Source of the DNA: Chryseobacterium salipaludis
Lineage (GTDB): Bacteria; Bacteroidota; Bacteroidia; Flavobacteriales; Weeksellaceae
DNA: 64,000 nt
Direction of reading: 5' to 3'
Assembly: GCF_022968825.1 (NCBI RefSeq)
Contig: NZ_JALHKS010000001.1
Location: forward strand, 496,001 to 560,000
Part shown: piece after piece, positions 6,854-16,021 of the stretch
Layout of the letters: every line of letters begins with the position of its first letter
Position numbering within the stretch: position 1 is the first letter of the stretch
Made by a program: the position numbers and the translations under genes
The notes under the pieces: generated by a model
Told to the model about the DNA's origin: nothing
Database searches by the model: none
What the model saw: only the letters and a program-made list of their open reading frames with translations

Positions 6854-9105
6854 CAGTTCACGACGGCAATTTTGGCTGTAGCTGTATCGGTTCCGTCTTC
6901 GTTGGTCATCAGAACAAAATACACGCCGCTGGCAACGCGAGTCCCGCGACCATTCAGTAAGTTCCATTCATAAGAGCCGCCGCGGGCTATCGCCTGATGG
7001 ACCAGATTTCCGGCGGCGTCTGTAATCCGGATATTGGTTTTGGCGGCCAGCCCCCGGATTTTCACATTGCCTTTAAACTGAGCATGCACCACAGGATTTG
7101 GATATACCAGGACATCACCAAAATTTTCGGTTACTTCCAGCACATCACCCTGGTAAACGACAATGCCGTCGAGGGTAGCGAAATATACTTTGCCGGTTTT
7201 TGGATCTATTTTAATATCAGTTGCACTGTTGGTCGGCAGCGGTGAGTTTTCTTTGGTGAAATGCAGTTTGGTTTGAGTTCCGTCCGCGCTCAGATAGAAG
7301 ACACCACCGCCTTCGGTAGATACCCACTTTTGATTTCCGTTATCCACGGCGATTTGCAAAATTTCGGTATCGCGAAAAAGTTCTTCCCCGACGCCGTTTT
7401 CTTCGATGATGATGGGTTCTGCCTGCGGATTGTTCTTTACAGCAGAAGGCGCTGATCGCAAAATGCGCAATCCACGATCTGTTCCTATCCAGGCGTCGTC
7501 CGTTTTATCCAGCACCACGGAAATAACTCCTTCTGCATTGGAGGGCAAGCCATTATTTTTTACCACTGCAAAAAACTGATCATCGGAAAAAGTCGCTGTT
7601 TTTTTATAATCAATAACGGATAAGTGTGTAGAGCGCGGCACCGGGTACCAGATATATCCCTCAGCGATTAAAGGTTTTTGCGCACCTTCGCTTACATTGA
7701 TGCTTTTAAATTTAAAAGTATCGGCAGCACGGTCATAGGTAAAATAAGCGGATTCAGTAGTTCCATTATAAAAAGCCAGGGTTCCTAAAAGCAAACTGTT
7801 TTCATCAAACACCAGCCCGGCCGGTCGGTTATAACTTGCTCCTACGGTCTGATTGAAGTTATAGTATTTCTGAGGTTCGAAATCTTCAATCGTCTCATTA
7901 AATCTAAATTTATAAATCCCCTGCCCGGTGGTCTGACTATAGTTTGCAAAAAAAACTTCTGCGGGATCAGATGGATTGGCTGCTACATCGAGTACATTTA
8001 AACGAGGCGGATTGTTCAGAAAGAATGAAGAATAATACCATTTTGTGCCATTAAAATAATAAAATCCCAGATTGTTCGGATCCGCATTCGCATTATTCAG
8101 ACGGTCTTTCCGTTTACCGGTAGAAACAAAAAATTTGTCTCCCAACATCGTAATTTTATACGAAACATTGCTATACGGCCCATCCGGTTTAATCATCTCA
8201 TTAGCCTGATCGGTAATCCCGGAAGTTTTAGTACCGCCGTACAGTTGATTGTTAAAATAAAATCCGGTGGTAAAACTTTGACCTGATAAAGATTCTAATT
8301 GCTGCCCGCTTTCATTGAAAACAGATATTTGATTTGCATCTGCGACAATAACATTCGCACCCGAAACCGACAGATCTTGTATCTCACCAAATCCGGCGCC
8401 TACTGTAGTTCCGGCTTCCGTATATACGGCATTCCCGGTAGTATAGTATAAACTTACGTTCGTTGCCGTTATATTTGTATAAACACCACTTTTAAAAGGA
8501 TTCCAGGTGCTGTAGACAGGGAAATCATTTGCAGCCAGACTTTTCGATTTGATACCACCGGTAGTGATGACGTATATATTTTCATTAAAAATCACTGCTT
8601 TCTTAGCCTCATCAAAGCCGGCTCCATTAGTGAAAAAAGTGGACTCACCAAATTCCTTATTTTCAAGATTAAATAAAGAAACGCCATATCCTGAGGAGAT
8701 TACCGCAGTTTTGCCGCTGATGAATATATGATTGATCTTTTTATCGCCCATATAACCGGTGGCCAGCGGAATATCAACCACATACGTAATTCCTTCCGGC
8801 GTAATGACATCCAAGGCCCCGGACTTATAGCCAATCAATCCATACCCGATTTCGCCGTTGAAATCAAAAGCAGAGATTTTAACCTCATGTAAACCATTGG
8901 TTTTAGAAAGCTTAGAGATCTCCCCTGTTTGCGGCGTATAAAAAAACAATCCGTTTTCTGTTGCAGCTACCAGCCTGTTACCGTCATCGCGGATCGCGAG
9001 CACGTTATTGTACGAAAACAAATCTGTCCAGCGCTTGGAAGATATTTGCTGCGCTGCGGAATGCAGGCAAAATAACAGAAACAGAACCGGGAAGAGTTTT
9101 TTCAT
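6853..9105 (-). CDS. porZ: PorZ-like type IX secretion component (beta-propeller protein with T9SS C-terminal domain)
   Basis: This 750-residue secreted protein has a signal peptide (residues 1-18, ending SAAQ). A long repeat-rich region follows that reads like two beta-propellers of the two-component-regulator type (for example WIGTDRGLRIL and WVSTEGGGVFYL). The last ~90 residues form a T9SS type A sorting domain (VLVYPNPV, then GVYFVLM). The architecture, length and position next to recO match PorZ. In Porphyromonas, PorZ is part of the cell-surface attachment complex that links cargo to A-LPS. An ordinary T9SS-exported propeller protein is the alternative. Confidence 0.75.
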   Translation of the reverse strand: MKKLFPVLFLLFCLHSAAQQISSKRWTDLFSYNNVLAIRDDGNRLVAATENGLFFYTPQTGEISKLSKTNGLHEVKISAFDFNGEIGYGLIGYKSGALDVITPEGITYVVDIPLATGYMGDKKINHIFISGKTAVISSGYGVSLFNLENKEFGESTFFTNGAGFDEAKKAVIFNENIYVITTGGIKSKSLAANDFPVYSTWNPFKSGVYTNITATNVSLYYTTGNAVYTEAGTTVGAGFGEIQDLSVSGANVIVADANQISVFNESGQQLESLSGQSFTTGFYFNNQLYGGTKTSGITDQANEMIKPDGPYSNVSYKITMLGDKFFVSTGKRKDRLNNANADPNNLGFYYFNGTKWYYSSFFLNNPPRLNVLDVAANPSDPAEVFFANYSQTTGQGIYKFRFNETIEDFEPQKYYNFNQTVGASYNRPAGLVFDENSLLLGTLAFYNGTTESAYFTYDRAADTFKFKSINVSEGAQKPLIAEGYIWYPVPRSTHLSVIDYKKTATFSDDQFFAVVKNNGLPSNAEGVISVVLDKTDDAWIGTDRGLRILRSAPSAVKNNPQAEPIIIEENGVGEELFRDTEILQIAVDNGNQKWVSTEGGGVFYLSADGTQTKLHFTKENSPLPTNSATDIKIDPKTGKVYFATLDGIVVYQGDVLEVTENFGDVLVYPNPVVHAQFKGNVKIRGLAAKTNIRITDAAGNLVHQAIARGGSYEWNLLNGRGTRVASGVYFVLMTNEDGTDTATAKIAVVN

Positions 9106-9108
9106 AAT

Positions 9109-10059
9109 TTAAGCAAGGATGCGATCATCTATAACCTGATTGTGCCAGGAAATATTGTGAACCTGGCGGTGCTTATCAAAATAAAAATCAATTTTACCCA
9201 GCAGCAGCCCGGCCCAGCCCACCTGATTCACCAGCATATTTTTCCCAGCTTTGTTTTGAAATACTTGCGGTTCGGGCAGGAACGTGTGGGTGTGACCGCC
9301 TAAGATGACATCAATTCCCTCGGTTTGCGCGGCCAGATGTTTATCCGAAATTTTATTCGGTTCCTTATCATAATCGTAGCCAAGGTGCGACAGGCAGATC
9401 ACCAGATCACACTTCTTTTCTTTACGAAGCAAATCTGCATAATGCTGGGAAATTTCCACCGGATCGAGATATTCAGTTTCGCCGTATTGCTTTTTGCCTA
9501 CCAGGCCCGCCAGTTGAATCCCGACACCAAAAATGCCGACGCGGATCCCGTTTTTATCGAACACTTTATACGGTTGCGTGAGTCCTTCCAGCATGGTGTT
9601 TTTAAAATCGTAATTGGCGCACAGGAAGGGAAACTTTGCATTAGGCAATACTTTTTTGAATCCTTCCAGGCCATTATCAAAATCGTGATTCCCCATGGTG
9701 GAAGCGTCATATCCCATCATGGACATCAGTTTGAATTCCAGTTCACCACCAAAGAAATTAAAATAAGGCGTTCCCTGAAAGGTATCTCCTGAATCCAGCA
9801 ACAGTACATTCTTTTCTTCTTTGCGAATCTTTTGCACCAGTGCAGCCCGCCGGGCAAATCCGCCCTGATTTGGATTTTTGGTATAACTGGCATCAAAGGG
9901 TTCAATGCGGCTGTGCTGATCATTTGTATGAAGTACGGTGAGCTTGCGCGAGGATGGAGCCTCCAGCAAAGAACTGGTTTCGCCAAACATCAGATTGGGT
10001 GCAAGCGTGGCAGCCAATGTTCCGCCGCCTATGGTTTTCAGAAATTGTTTTCTGTTCAT
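9109..10059 (-). CDS. UshA-type metallophosphatase domain protein (N-terminal half of a split 5'-nucleotidase)
   Basis: The 316-residue protein carries the dinuclear-metal motifs of UshA-like 5'-nucleotidases: LHTNDQHSRIEP, LLDSGDTFQGTP, MGNHDFDNGLE, CLSHLGYD and GGHTHTFLP. It starts MNRKQFLKTIGGG, a Tat-like leader with Arg-Lys in place of Arg-Arg. The 5'-nucleotidase C-terminal substrate-binding domain is missing here and is encoded by the upstream gene, which it overlaps by 4 nt (ATGA). It probably hydrolyses nucleotides or related phosphoesters in the periplasm, jointly with that protein. Confidence 0.88.
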   Translation of the reverse strand: MNRKQFLKTIGGGTLAATLAPNLMFGETSSLLEAPSSRKLTVLHTNDQHSRIEPFDASYTKNPNQGGFARRAALVQKIRKEEKNVLLLDSGDTFQGTPYFNFFGGELEFKLMSMMGYDASTMGNHDFDNGLEGFKKVLPNAKFPFLCANYDFKNTMLEGLTQPYKVFDKNGIRVGIFGVGIQLAGLVGKKQYGETEYLDPVEISQHYADLLRKEKKCDLVICLSHLGYDYDKEPNKISDKHLAAQTEGIDVILGGHTHTFLPEPQVFQNKAGKNMLVNQVGWAGLLLGKIDFYFDKHRQVHNISWHNQVIDDRILA

Positions 10060-10826
10060 TTTTTAATTTTATTTTTAAAGAGCAGGCGCACATCATCCGG
10101 CACTGTTACTTTTGGATTTGCCTGAAATTTTTCCAGAAAGAGGTCACGGAGTTTCAGGCCGGTACCGATCATTTCTCCTTTTTTAAAAAAGTCCATGTAG
10201 TCGCCGCCGTATGCCAGATAATCTGAAGTCGCGATGTAATAAGTCTTCTGCGGGTCCAGCGGTTTGCCGTCGATCAGTTGCTTTGTTATCTGGTCTCCGT
10301 CTGTTTCGATCTGCAGGCGGGCGACCGGATTATTTACTTGTGTTTTAAGATAATAATCAAAAAGTCCCTGCAGATCGGAACCTTTCATCTTCATAATCAT
10401 CACCTCGTTTTCAAAAGGCATTACTTCATAAATCTGACGGGTGTGAATATCGCCGGCCGCAATTGTGGTCCGGATTCCGCCGATGTTAATCACCGCCGCA
10501 TCAATATGCGCAATACCGTTGGCTTTTGCCCAGGTTTCTGCACCTTCCAAAGTGTAATCTGCCAGCAGATTCCCGAGATTGCTGTTATCTCCTGCTTTGG
10601 TAAGGTCTACCGGTGTATAGGAAATCACCGTATTCATAATGCCTTCCAGCTCGGCTTTGTATGGCGCAATGGTTTTATTGAATTCCGGGTCTTCCGGCAA
10701 GCCATCCGCAATGGATATATTTTGTTCCGGCTGCACCCCCGATACCGCCAGCGGTGCCTTGCAGGAAGTTGCAAGCATCAGCGCTGCTGCCGCATAAAGT
10801 GAGTGTTTTAAATATATTTTCCTCAT
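10056..10826 (-). CDS. 5'-nucleotidase C-terminal domain lipoprotein (other half of the split UshA)
   Basis: This 256-residue lipoprotein (ATG at 10826) has signal MRKIYLKHSLYAAAALMLATSC with a lipobox Cys at residue 22. The body is the 5'-nucleotidase C-terminal domain: NIGGIRTTIAAGDIHTRQIY, MPFENEV and YYIATSDYLAYGGDYM are typical. It lacks the metallophosphatase domain, which is encoded by the next gene with a 4-nt overlap. The two proteins probably work as a pair. They carry different export signals, lipoprotein here and Tat-like in the partner. It diverges from dapA. Confidence 0.87.
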   Translation of the reverse strand: MRKIYLKHSLYAAAALMLATSCKAPLAVSGVQPEQNISIADGLPEDPEFNKTIAPYKAELEGIMNTVISYTPVDLTKAGDNSNLGNLLADYTLEGAETWAKANGIAHIDAAVINIGGIRTTIAAGDIHTRQIYEVMPFENEVMIMKMKGSDLQGLFDYYLKTQVNNPVARLQIETDGDQITKQLIDGKPLDPQKTYYIATSDYLAYGGDYMDFFKKGEMIGTGLKLRDLFLEKFQANPKVTVPDDVRLLFKNKIKK

Positions 10827-10920
10827 CCTGCAAATATAAAGATATGAATATAAACTAAAATAAAGCAACGGAAAATCGCCGCTTAAATTTTGTACATTTA
10901 CGACTTTAAAAACCTTTGGA

Positions 10921-11802
10921 ATGAATCAACTCAAAGGCCTCGGCGTGGCATTGGTAACGCCCTTTCAGCAGGATTGGTCCATCGATTTCGATGCGCTCAC
11001 CCGGTTAATCGAGTACAACATCAGCAACGGCACGAACTATCTGGTGGTGCTGGGAACCACGGCAGAAGCTGCAACCCTCTCCGCAGAGGAGAAGCAACAG
11101 GTGATCGATCATATTATTAAAGTGAATAATAAACGGCTGCCGCTTGTCCTCGGCATCGGGGGAAATAATACGCTCGAAGTTAAAAAGCAGATTGAAGAAA
11201 CGGACCTTTCAGATTTCACAGCAGTTCTGTCAGTTTCACCTTATTATAACAGGCCAAATCAGGAAGGTTTGTATCAGCACTATAAAATGCTGGCGCAAAC
11301 AGGGAAAAACATTATCATCTATAATGTCCCTTCCCGCACCGGTCAAAACATCGAGGCTTCCACCACATTGCGGTTGGCTGAAGAGTTCCCGAATCTTGTG
11401 ATGATCAAAGAAGCTGCCCCCAATATTCTTCAATATTTTGATATCCTGCGCCTGAAACCCTCATCTTTCAATTTGGTTTCTGGTGATGATGAGTTTACTT
11501 TGCCGGTAACGCTGGCAGGCGGAAACGGCGTCATCTCGGTGATTGGTCAGGCGTATCCGCGGGAATTTACAAACATGCTGAAACATGCATTTGAAGGAAA
11601 TATTGCAGAAGCATACAAAATTCATAACCGTCTGGTTGAGATCACACGCCTGATTTTTGCCGAAGGAAACCCGGCCGGCATTAAAACTGTGCTCGCTGAA
11701 ATGGGCATTATTCAAAATTATGTGCGCCTGCCGTTGGTTCAGGCCAGCGAATCATTGCAGAAAAGAATAAAACAGGAAATGCTGCACGTAAGGCCAGCAT
11801 AA
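10921..11802 (+). CDS. dapA: 4-hydroxy-tetrahydrodipicolinate synthase
   Basis: DapA condenses pyruvate with aspartate semialdehyde, the first committed step to lysine and diaminopimelate. Its 293 residues form a TIM barrel. VVLGTTAEAATLS occupies the substrate loop, where many enzymes have GTTGE. YNVPSRTG contains the catalytic Tyr, and MIKEAAPN contains the Schiff-base Lys. VSGDDEF and GGNGVISV follow. A TACATTTA -7-like box lies at 10893-10900, 20 nt before the ATG. The gene is monocistronic and ends at a terminator. Confidence 0.96.
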   Translation: MNQLKGLGVALVTPFQQDWSIDFDALTRLIEYNISNGTNYLVVLGTTAEAATLSAEEKQQVIDHIIKVNNKRLPLVLGIGGNNTLEVKKQIEETDLSDFTAVLSVSPYYNRPNQEGLYQHYKMLAQTGKNIIIYNVPSRTGQNIEASTTLRLAEEFPNLVMIKEAAPNILQYFDILRLKPSSFNLVSGDDEFTLPVTLAGGNGVISVIGQAYPREFTNMLKHAFEGNIAEAYKIHNRLVEITRLIFAEGNPAGIKTVLAEMGIIQNYVRLPLVQASESLQKRIKQEMLHVRPA

Positions 11803-11809
11803 ACTAAAA

Positions 11810-11837
11810 AAAAGAGATTCGTTGAGTCTCTTTTTTT
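11810..11837 (+). terminator. Terminator between dapA and the convergent BtuF-like gene
   Basis: The hairpin AGAGATTC-GTT-GAGTCTCT has a run of As before it and a run of Ts after it. It can serve both converging transcripts. Confidence 0.85.
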
Positions 11838-11846
11838 GTTTTTAAA

Positions 11847-12572
11847 CTATTTCAAAAGTCTGCTGCGCAATTCCTCAAAGTACTGACCGGCACTTGCCAA
11901 ATGGCTCCCAAACCAGGAAAAAGCTTCGCCATCCACCAGCTCAATCTGTGCATGCGGAAATTTTTGTTTCATTTCCCCGATATGTTTTTCTTTGAAAGGA
12001 TACGGTTCTGATGACAGCAAAATAAGTTCTGCTTCGGTCAGGTCTTCCTCTTCAATCTGCGGATAGCGCGTGCGGTTTCTGAAGATATTTTCGAAGCCGA
12101 GCGTGCGCAAAATATCGTGGATAAAAGTGTCATTCCCAACGGTCATCATTGGGTTTTGCCAGATCAGATAGGCGGTCTTCGGTTTTTTTAAGGCATAACC
12201 GCTCAGCGCTGTATTAATGCTGTTACTAAATTCTTTCGCTTTATCCGGCTGATTCAGCAGCGTTCCCAAGTCAGAAAGAAAGATTTTATTTTCTGCAATG
12301 GTCGAAACATCTGTTACCCACACGCGGTGTGTTTTCATAAGTTCCTCTATCTGGCTGCGTTCATTTTCCTCTTTATTGGCCATAATAAGGTCCGGTTGTA
12401 AGGCTGCAATTTTATCAATATGAATGTTTTTCGTACCACCAACTATGGCAACCTGCTGCACTTCCCCAGCCGGATGAATACAGAACTTAGTGCGTCCCAC
12501 GACTTCAGCAGACGTCAGTCCAAAATCAAACAGGGTTTCCGTAATGCTGGGAACCAGGGAAACAATACGCAT
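11847..12572 (-). CDS. BtuF-like helical-backbone metal/corrinoid-binding protein
   Basis: This 241-residue protein belongs to the periplasmic-binding family of BtuF and other helical-backbone metal receptors. It starts MRIVSLVPSITETLFDFGL and has GGTKNIHIDKIAALQPDLIMANKEEN, the usual first-lobe signature. There is no signal peptide or lipobox at this start, so it is either cytoplasmic or uses an unrecognised route. No permease or ATPase gene is adjacent. It lies 12 nt downstream of mgtE and is probably co-transcribed with it. The ligand is unknown; B12 or a metal chelate is only a family guess. Confidence 0.75.
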   Translation of the reverse strand: MRIVSLVPSITETLFDFGLTSAEVVGRTKFCIHPAGEVQQVAIVGGTKNIHIDKIAALQPDLIMANKEENERSQIEELMKTHRVWVTDVSTIAENKIFLSDLGTLLNQPDKAKEFSNSINTALSGYALKKPKTAYLIWQNPMMTVGNDTFIHDILRTLGFENIFRNRTRYPQIEEEDLTEAELILLSSEPYPFKEKHIGEMKQKFPHAQIELVDGEAFSWFGSHLASAGQYFEELRSRLLK

Positions 12573-12584
12573 CAGATATTTCTT

Positions 12585-13904
12585 TTAAAGAAGTTTGCCT
12601 GCCAGGAACATTCCGGCAACACTGAAATAGATAATCAGTCCCGTTACGTCTACAAGGGTAGCTACGAACGGCGCAGAAGAAGTGGCAGGATCCAGCTTCA
12701 GTTTTTTGAGCACGAACGGAATCATCGAGCCGGAAAGCGTGCCCCAAAGAACAATCAAAACCAGCGAAACAGAGATACTCAAAGCAATAAAAACCCAATA
12801 TTCACCGTAGTCAAACAGGCCGGCTTTCTGCCACATCATAATCCGGATGAAACCGATGAAGCCCAGAATTCCGCCTAAACATAAACCCGAGATAATTTCC
12901 TTGCGCATCACATACCACCAGTCCCGAAGCGTGATTTCCTGCAGTGCCATCGCCCGGATTATCAGCGTAGCCGCCTGCGAGCCGGAGTTTCCGCCACTGG
13001 AAATGATTAGCGGAACAAATAAAGCCAGCACCACGGCCTTTTCAATTTCATGCTCAAAATAACCCATCGCCGAGGCTGTCAGCATTTCTGAAAAGAAAAG
13101 AATTACGAGCCAGGTGGCGCGCTTCTTAATCATTTCTGTCCAGCTGGTTTGGGTATAGGGCAAATCCAGCGCTTCCAGACCCCCGAATTTCTGAATATCT
13201 TCGGTATTCTGCTGGGCAATCTGGTCCAGGATATCGTCGATGGTTACGATTCCCACCAACACACCATTCTCTGTTACAATAGGCAAAGCCGAACGGTCAT
13301 ATTTTTCAAAATAAGGAACCGCATCTTCTTTGGATGTGGTCGTGGTAATAGCCACGAAATGATTATCGGTAATATCCGAAATCAACGTATCTTCTTCTGC
13401 CAGCAGTAAAGACCCGATGGCAATATCATCAATCAGCCGGTTCGCTTCATCCACCACGTACAGGTGGTTCATGGTTTCCACCTTGCGGCCGACTTTTTTT
13501 ATCTGTTCAAAACATCTTTTCACCGTCCATTCCTTGCGGATCTGGATGTAATACGGCGTCATCAGACGTGCAATAGAATCGGAATCATAACCGAGCAGTT
13601 TCAGCGCCACCCTTCTTTCCTGCGGATTCAGGTGATTAATGGAATACTTGATCAGCTCATCCGGAAAATCTTCGAAAAGCGCGGTACGGTCATCCGGCGA
13701 CATGGCATTCAGAATCTCCGAAACCTGCTCACTGCCAATACCCCGAATGGTATCTTCCTGGAAATCAGGATCCAGGTGCGAAAACACATCAGCCTTGTAC
13801 TGCTTGGGAACTTTCAGAAATGCAATCAGCCGCTCATCTGCCGGAAGCTCACTCAGTCTTTCAGCAATATCAGCGGGATTAAAAATCATTTCTTTCGTTG
13901 GCAC
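12585..13904 (-). CDS. mgtE: Magnesium transporter MgtE
   Basis: MgtE is a Mg2+-gated channel/transporter of the inner membrane. The 439 residues comprise an N-domain (1-120, with [15 protein letters not shown]), two CBS domains (about 135-255, with [13 protein letters not shown] and DDILDQIA), and a C-terminal bundle of five helices with SGGNSGSQA. The chosen start is GTG at 13904; an ATG at 13889 is an alternative five codons in. A well-formed promoter lies just upstream. The BtuF-like gene follows 12 nt downstream. Confidence 0.95.
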   Translation of the reverse strand: MPTKEMIFNPADIAERLSELPADERLIAFLKVPKQYKADVFSHLDPDFQEDTIRGIGSEQVSEILNAMSPDDRTALFEDFPDELIKYSINHLNPQERRVALKLLGYDSDSIARLMTPYYIQIRKEWTVKRCFEQIKKVGRKVETMNHLYVVDEANRLIDDIAIGSLLLAEEDTLISDITDNHFVAITTTTSKEDAVPYFEKYDRSALPIVTENGVLVGIVTIDDILDQIAQQNTEDIQKFGGLEALDLPYTQTSWTEMIKKRATWLVILFFSEMLTASAMGYFEHEIEKAVVLALFVPLIISSGGNSGSQAATLIIRAMALQEITLRDWWYVMRKEIISGLCLGGILGFIGFIRIMMWQKAGLFDYGEYWVFIALSISVSLVLIVLWGTLSGSMIPFVLKKLKLDPATSSAPFVATLVDVTGLIIYFSVAGMFLAGKLL

Positions 13905-13923
13905 CTTTTCTCTTTAAACACTG

Positions 13924-13955
13924 CAAAAGTAACTAAATTTAAAAGGAATTCGCAA
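13924..13955 (-). promoter_or_regulatory. Promoter of mgtE (TTG-N21-TACTTTTG)
   Basis: On the minus strand a TTG is followed 21 nt later by TACTTTTG. This fits the Bacteroidota consensus TTG-N17-23-TAnnTTTG. The -7 element ends 19 nt before the GTG start. Confidence 0.65.
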
Positions 13956-14056
13956 GTAGCCGGACAATCACGCGCAGGTTCATTTTTGTTTTCTAAAGTT
14001 TATCAGTAACATAAACTTCTCATTCGCACGACGAAAAATTAAATGGTTGTTTTATT

Positions 14057-14070
14057 TTAACAATTGTTAA
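14057..14070. promoter_or_regulatory. Perfect 14-bp palindrome, possible operator
   Basis: TTAACAATTGTTAA is a perfect palindrome in the space between divergent mgtE and the NUDIX gene. It lies 25 nt upstream of the NUDIX -7 element, a plausible place for a dimeric regulator. It could also be chance in an AT-rich gap. Confidence 0.3.
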
Positions 14071-14094
14071 CCTGCCCTGGCCTGCGCAATTATG

Positions 14095-14102
14095 TATATT
14101 TG
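14095..14102 (+). promoter_or_regulatory. -7 element of the NUDIX gene, 4 nt from the start codon
   Basis: TATATTTG matches TAnnTTTG exactly and ends 4 nt before the ATG. The expected transcription start falls at or next to the start codon. No TTG is present 17-23 nt upstream. Confidence 0.5.
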
Positions 14103-14106
14103 AGAG

Positions 14107-14736
14107 ATGAAAAATTTTGGCAGAAATTTGTTGGCGAAAATCCGGGAAGCGGACCTGCAGGGTGAAAATGCGCATAAAATATATTCACCGCCCTACCGCC
14201 CTTTGTTTACGTATGAGGAAATCCTGCAGCGCAATCCTAAATTTGCGGCAGTAAATATTTTACTGTATTGGAAAAATGATGAATGGTTCCTGCCACTGAT
14301 TGTGCGCAGCAAAAATGAACGCGACCGGCACAGCGGGCAAATCTCCCTACCCGGCGGAAAAAAAGAAACCTACGATATCGACTTTGCTGCAACAGCGAAA
14401 AGAGAAACGTCCGAGGAAGTGGGAATTGATCCGTATTACATACGCATGATCCGCCAGTTGTCGCCGATTTACATTCCACCCAGTAACTTTTATGTAAATG
14501 CTTTTGTATCTTATACCGGTAAAAACCCGCTTTTTGCTTTGCAGGAAACCGAAGCCGCGGAACTGATTGAATTTCCTGTATCAGCCGTGCTGGATCTGCC
14601 GCAGGAACCGGAAATGCGCGTGCTGCCGTCCTCGCGCGGCGCTGCTGTTCCGGTTATAGATTTCAACGGGTACATCATCTGGGGTGCCACTTCCATGATC
14701 CTGAGCGAATTCAGCCACTTGCTTAAAAATTTGTAA
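14107..14736 (+). CDS. CoA pyrophosphatase-type NUDIX hydrolase
   Basis: This 209-residue NUDIX protein probably cleaves CoA or acyl-CoA to phosphopantetheine and 3',5'-ADP. HSGQISLPGGKKE is the UPF0035/CoA-pyrophosphatase segment directly before the NUDIX box, which ends in KRETSEEVGI. The box has one extra residue between GG and RE compared with the canonical spacing. The mRNA is predicted to be near-leaderless. The stop codon overlaps a -7 element for the following plsC-like gene. Confidence 0.85.
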   Translation: MKNFGRNLLAKIREADLQGENAHKIYSPPYRPLFTYEEILQRNPKFAAVNILLYWKNDEWFLPLIVRSKNERDRHSGQISLPGGKKETYDIDFAATAKRETSEEVGIDPYYIRMIRQLSPIYIPPSNFYVNAFVSYTGKNPLFALQETEAAELIEFPVSAVLDLPQEPEMRVLPSSRGAAVPVIDFNGYIIWGATSMILSEFSHLLKNL

Positions 14737-14741
14737 ATTTG
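14734..14741 (+). promoter_or_regulatory. Candidate -7 element of the plsC-like gene, overlapping the NUDIX stop
   Basis: TAAATTTG matches TAnnTTTG. Its first three bases are the TAA stop of the NUDIX gene. It lies 23 nt before the acyltransferase ATG. Confidence 0.45.
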
Positions 14742-14764
14742 CCACCTGTTATGCAGTTACCCTA

Positions 14765-15568
14765 ATGGCGAAAAAAAACATATTTACCGATGCTTTCGGA
14801 AACCTTTATTTTCTGAAACGACTGATTATTTTCGTACTGGGAATCGTTTCCTACCGCCGCTTTAATGGCTTTAATAAACTGAAAATCAGCGGCACGGAAC
14901 ATCTGGTGGACCTGCCGGATTCCAATGTACTGTTCGTCTCCAATCACCAGACCTATTTCGCGGATGTGGCCGCCATGTATCACGCCTTTTGTGCGGTGAA
15001 CAATGGGTACTTAAACTCCATTAAAAATCCGGTATACCTTCTTAATCCCAAAGTGGATTTCTATTATGTCGCGGCAGAAGAAACCATGAATAAGGGTTTA
15101 ATGACTAAAATATTTAAGCTGGCCGGCGCTGTTACGGTGAAGCGAACCTGGCGTGCCGAAGGTCAGAATGTGAACCGAATGGTGGATTTAACCGAGGTTG
15201 AAAACATTATGAAAGCGCTGGATAACGGCTGGGTAATTACCTTTCCGCAAGGCACTACTTCCGCTTTTGCGCAGGGCCGAAAGGGAACCGCAAAACTGGT
15301 GAAGAACCAGAAACCGATTGTAGTTCCGATTAAAATTAACGGTTTCCGTCGCGCTTTCGATAAAAAAGGATTAAAAGTTAAGGTGACCGGTGTGAAACCG
15401 ACGATGGAATTTAAACCACCCATCGACATTGATTATGATGAAGATAATGCACAAACAATTCTGAATAAAATTATGGTCGCTATCGAACAGACCGAGGATT
15501 TCAATGTGCTCCACGAATATGATGAAGAACTGAAAGCTCAGAAAGCTGCCAACCCAAAAAGCAACTGA
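14765..15568 (+). CDS. PlsC-family 1-acyl-glycerol-3-phosphate acyltransferase-like protein
   Basis: This 267-residue membrane-associated acyltransferase is probably involved in phospholipid synthesis. It has an N-terminal hydrophobic segment (about 14-32). The catalytic block reads SNHQTYFAD (residues 59-67), where His and Asp are separated by five residues; the usual motif has four. FPQGTTSAF stands in place of FPEGTRS. Both deviations are compatible with the flavobacterial subfamily. It is followed 4 nt later by a small lipoprotein gene, suggesting an operon of three. Confidence 0.82.
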   Translation: MAKKNIFTDAFGNLYFLKRLIIFVLGIVSYRRFNGFNKLKISGTEHLVDLPDSNVLFVSNHQTYFADVAAMYHAFCAVNNGYLNSIKNPVYLLNPKVDFYYVAAEETMNKGLMTKIFKLAGAVTVKRTWRAEGQNVNRMVDLTEVENIMKALDNGWVITFPQGTTSAFAQGRKGTAKLVKNQKPIVVPIKINGFRRAFDKKGLKVKVTGVKPTMEFKPPIDIDYDEDNAQTILNKIMVAIEQTEDFNVLHEYDEELKAQKAANPKSN

Positions 15569-15572
15569 TCGC

Positions 15573-16016
15573 ATGAAGAAACTTATTTTTTTATTTTCTG
15601 TTATACTGCTGGCCTCTTGTGCCACCAAGAAGCCCTATACCAATTTTGATTACAGCTATGCCCGCAGCGGCGGTTTTGATCCGATTTATGAAAACTTATG
15701 GATCAAAGGCCACCAGGCGCATTATTCCTTTGAGGGACGCATGCAGAAGATCAAAAAGAATTTCAGGCTAAGCACACACGATCTGAAGGTCATTGAAACC
15801 GTTTTAACTACCAATAATTTCCGAACTATTCAGGAGGATTACAAAAAGCAGTACGACAATATTGCCATAGCCATCAACGTGAAGAAAGGGCCGAACTCCG
15901 GTAGCAAAAGCAATGCGTCCGATATTATGGATCCGGACCGTGAACGCTGGAATAACGTAGCCGCTGTCTTTCAGAAAATAATCGAAGAAAAAGTGCAGCC
16001 CGCACCTGCCCGGTAA
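15573..16016 (+). CDS. Small lipoprotein of unknown function
   Basis: This 147-residue lipoprotein has signal MKKLIFLFSVILLASC with lipobox Cys at residue 16. I recognise no domain in the remainder. It has a basic middle (KIKKNFRLS) and a low-complexity KGPNSGSKSNAS stretch. It sits between the plsC-like gene (4 nt) and an unknown 164-residue protein (5 nt), so all three are probably translated from one mRNA. A link to envelope lipid metabolism is inferred from context only. Confidence 0.7.
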   Translation: MKKLIFLFSVILLASCATKKPYTNFDYSYARSGGFDPIYENLWIKGHQAHYSFEGRMQKIKKNFRLSTHDLKVIETVLTTNNFRTIQEDYKKQYDNIAIAINVKKGPNSGSKSNASDIMDPDRERWNNVAAVFQKIIEEKVQPAPAR

Positions 16017-16021
16017 TTCAG

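Noticed and set aside
6854-6967. N-terminal extension of recO by 38 codons
   Set aside because: The extension is the out-of-frame end of porZ; METYNSYLLSY is the natural RecO start and overlaps the porZ stop.
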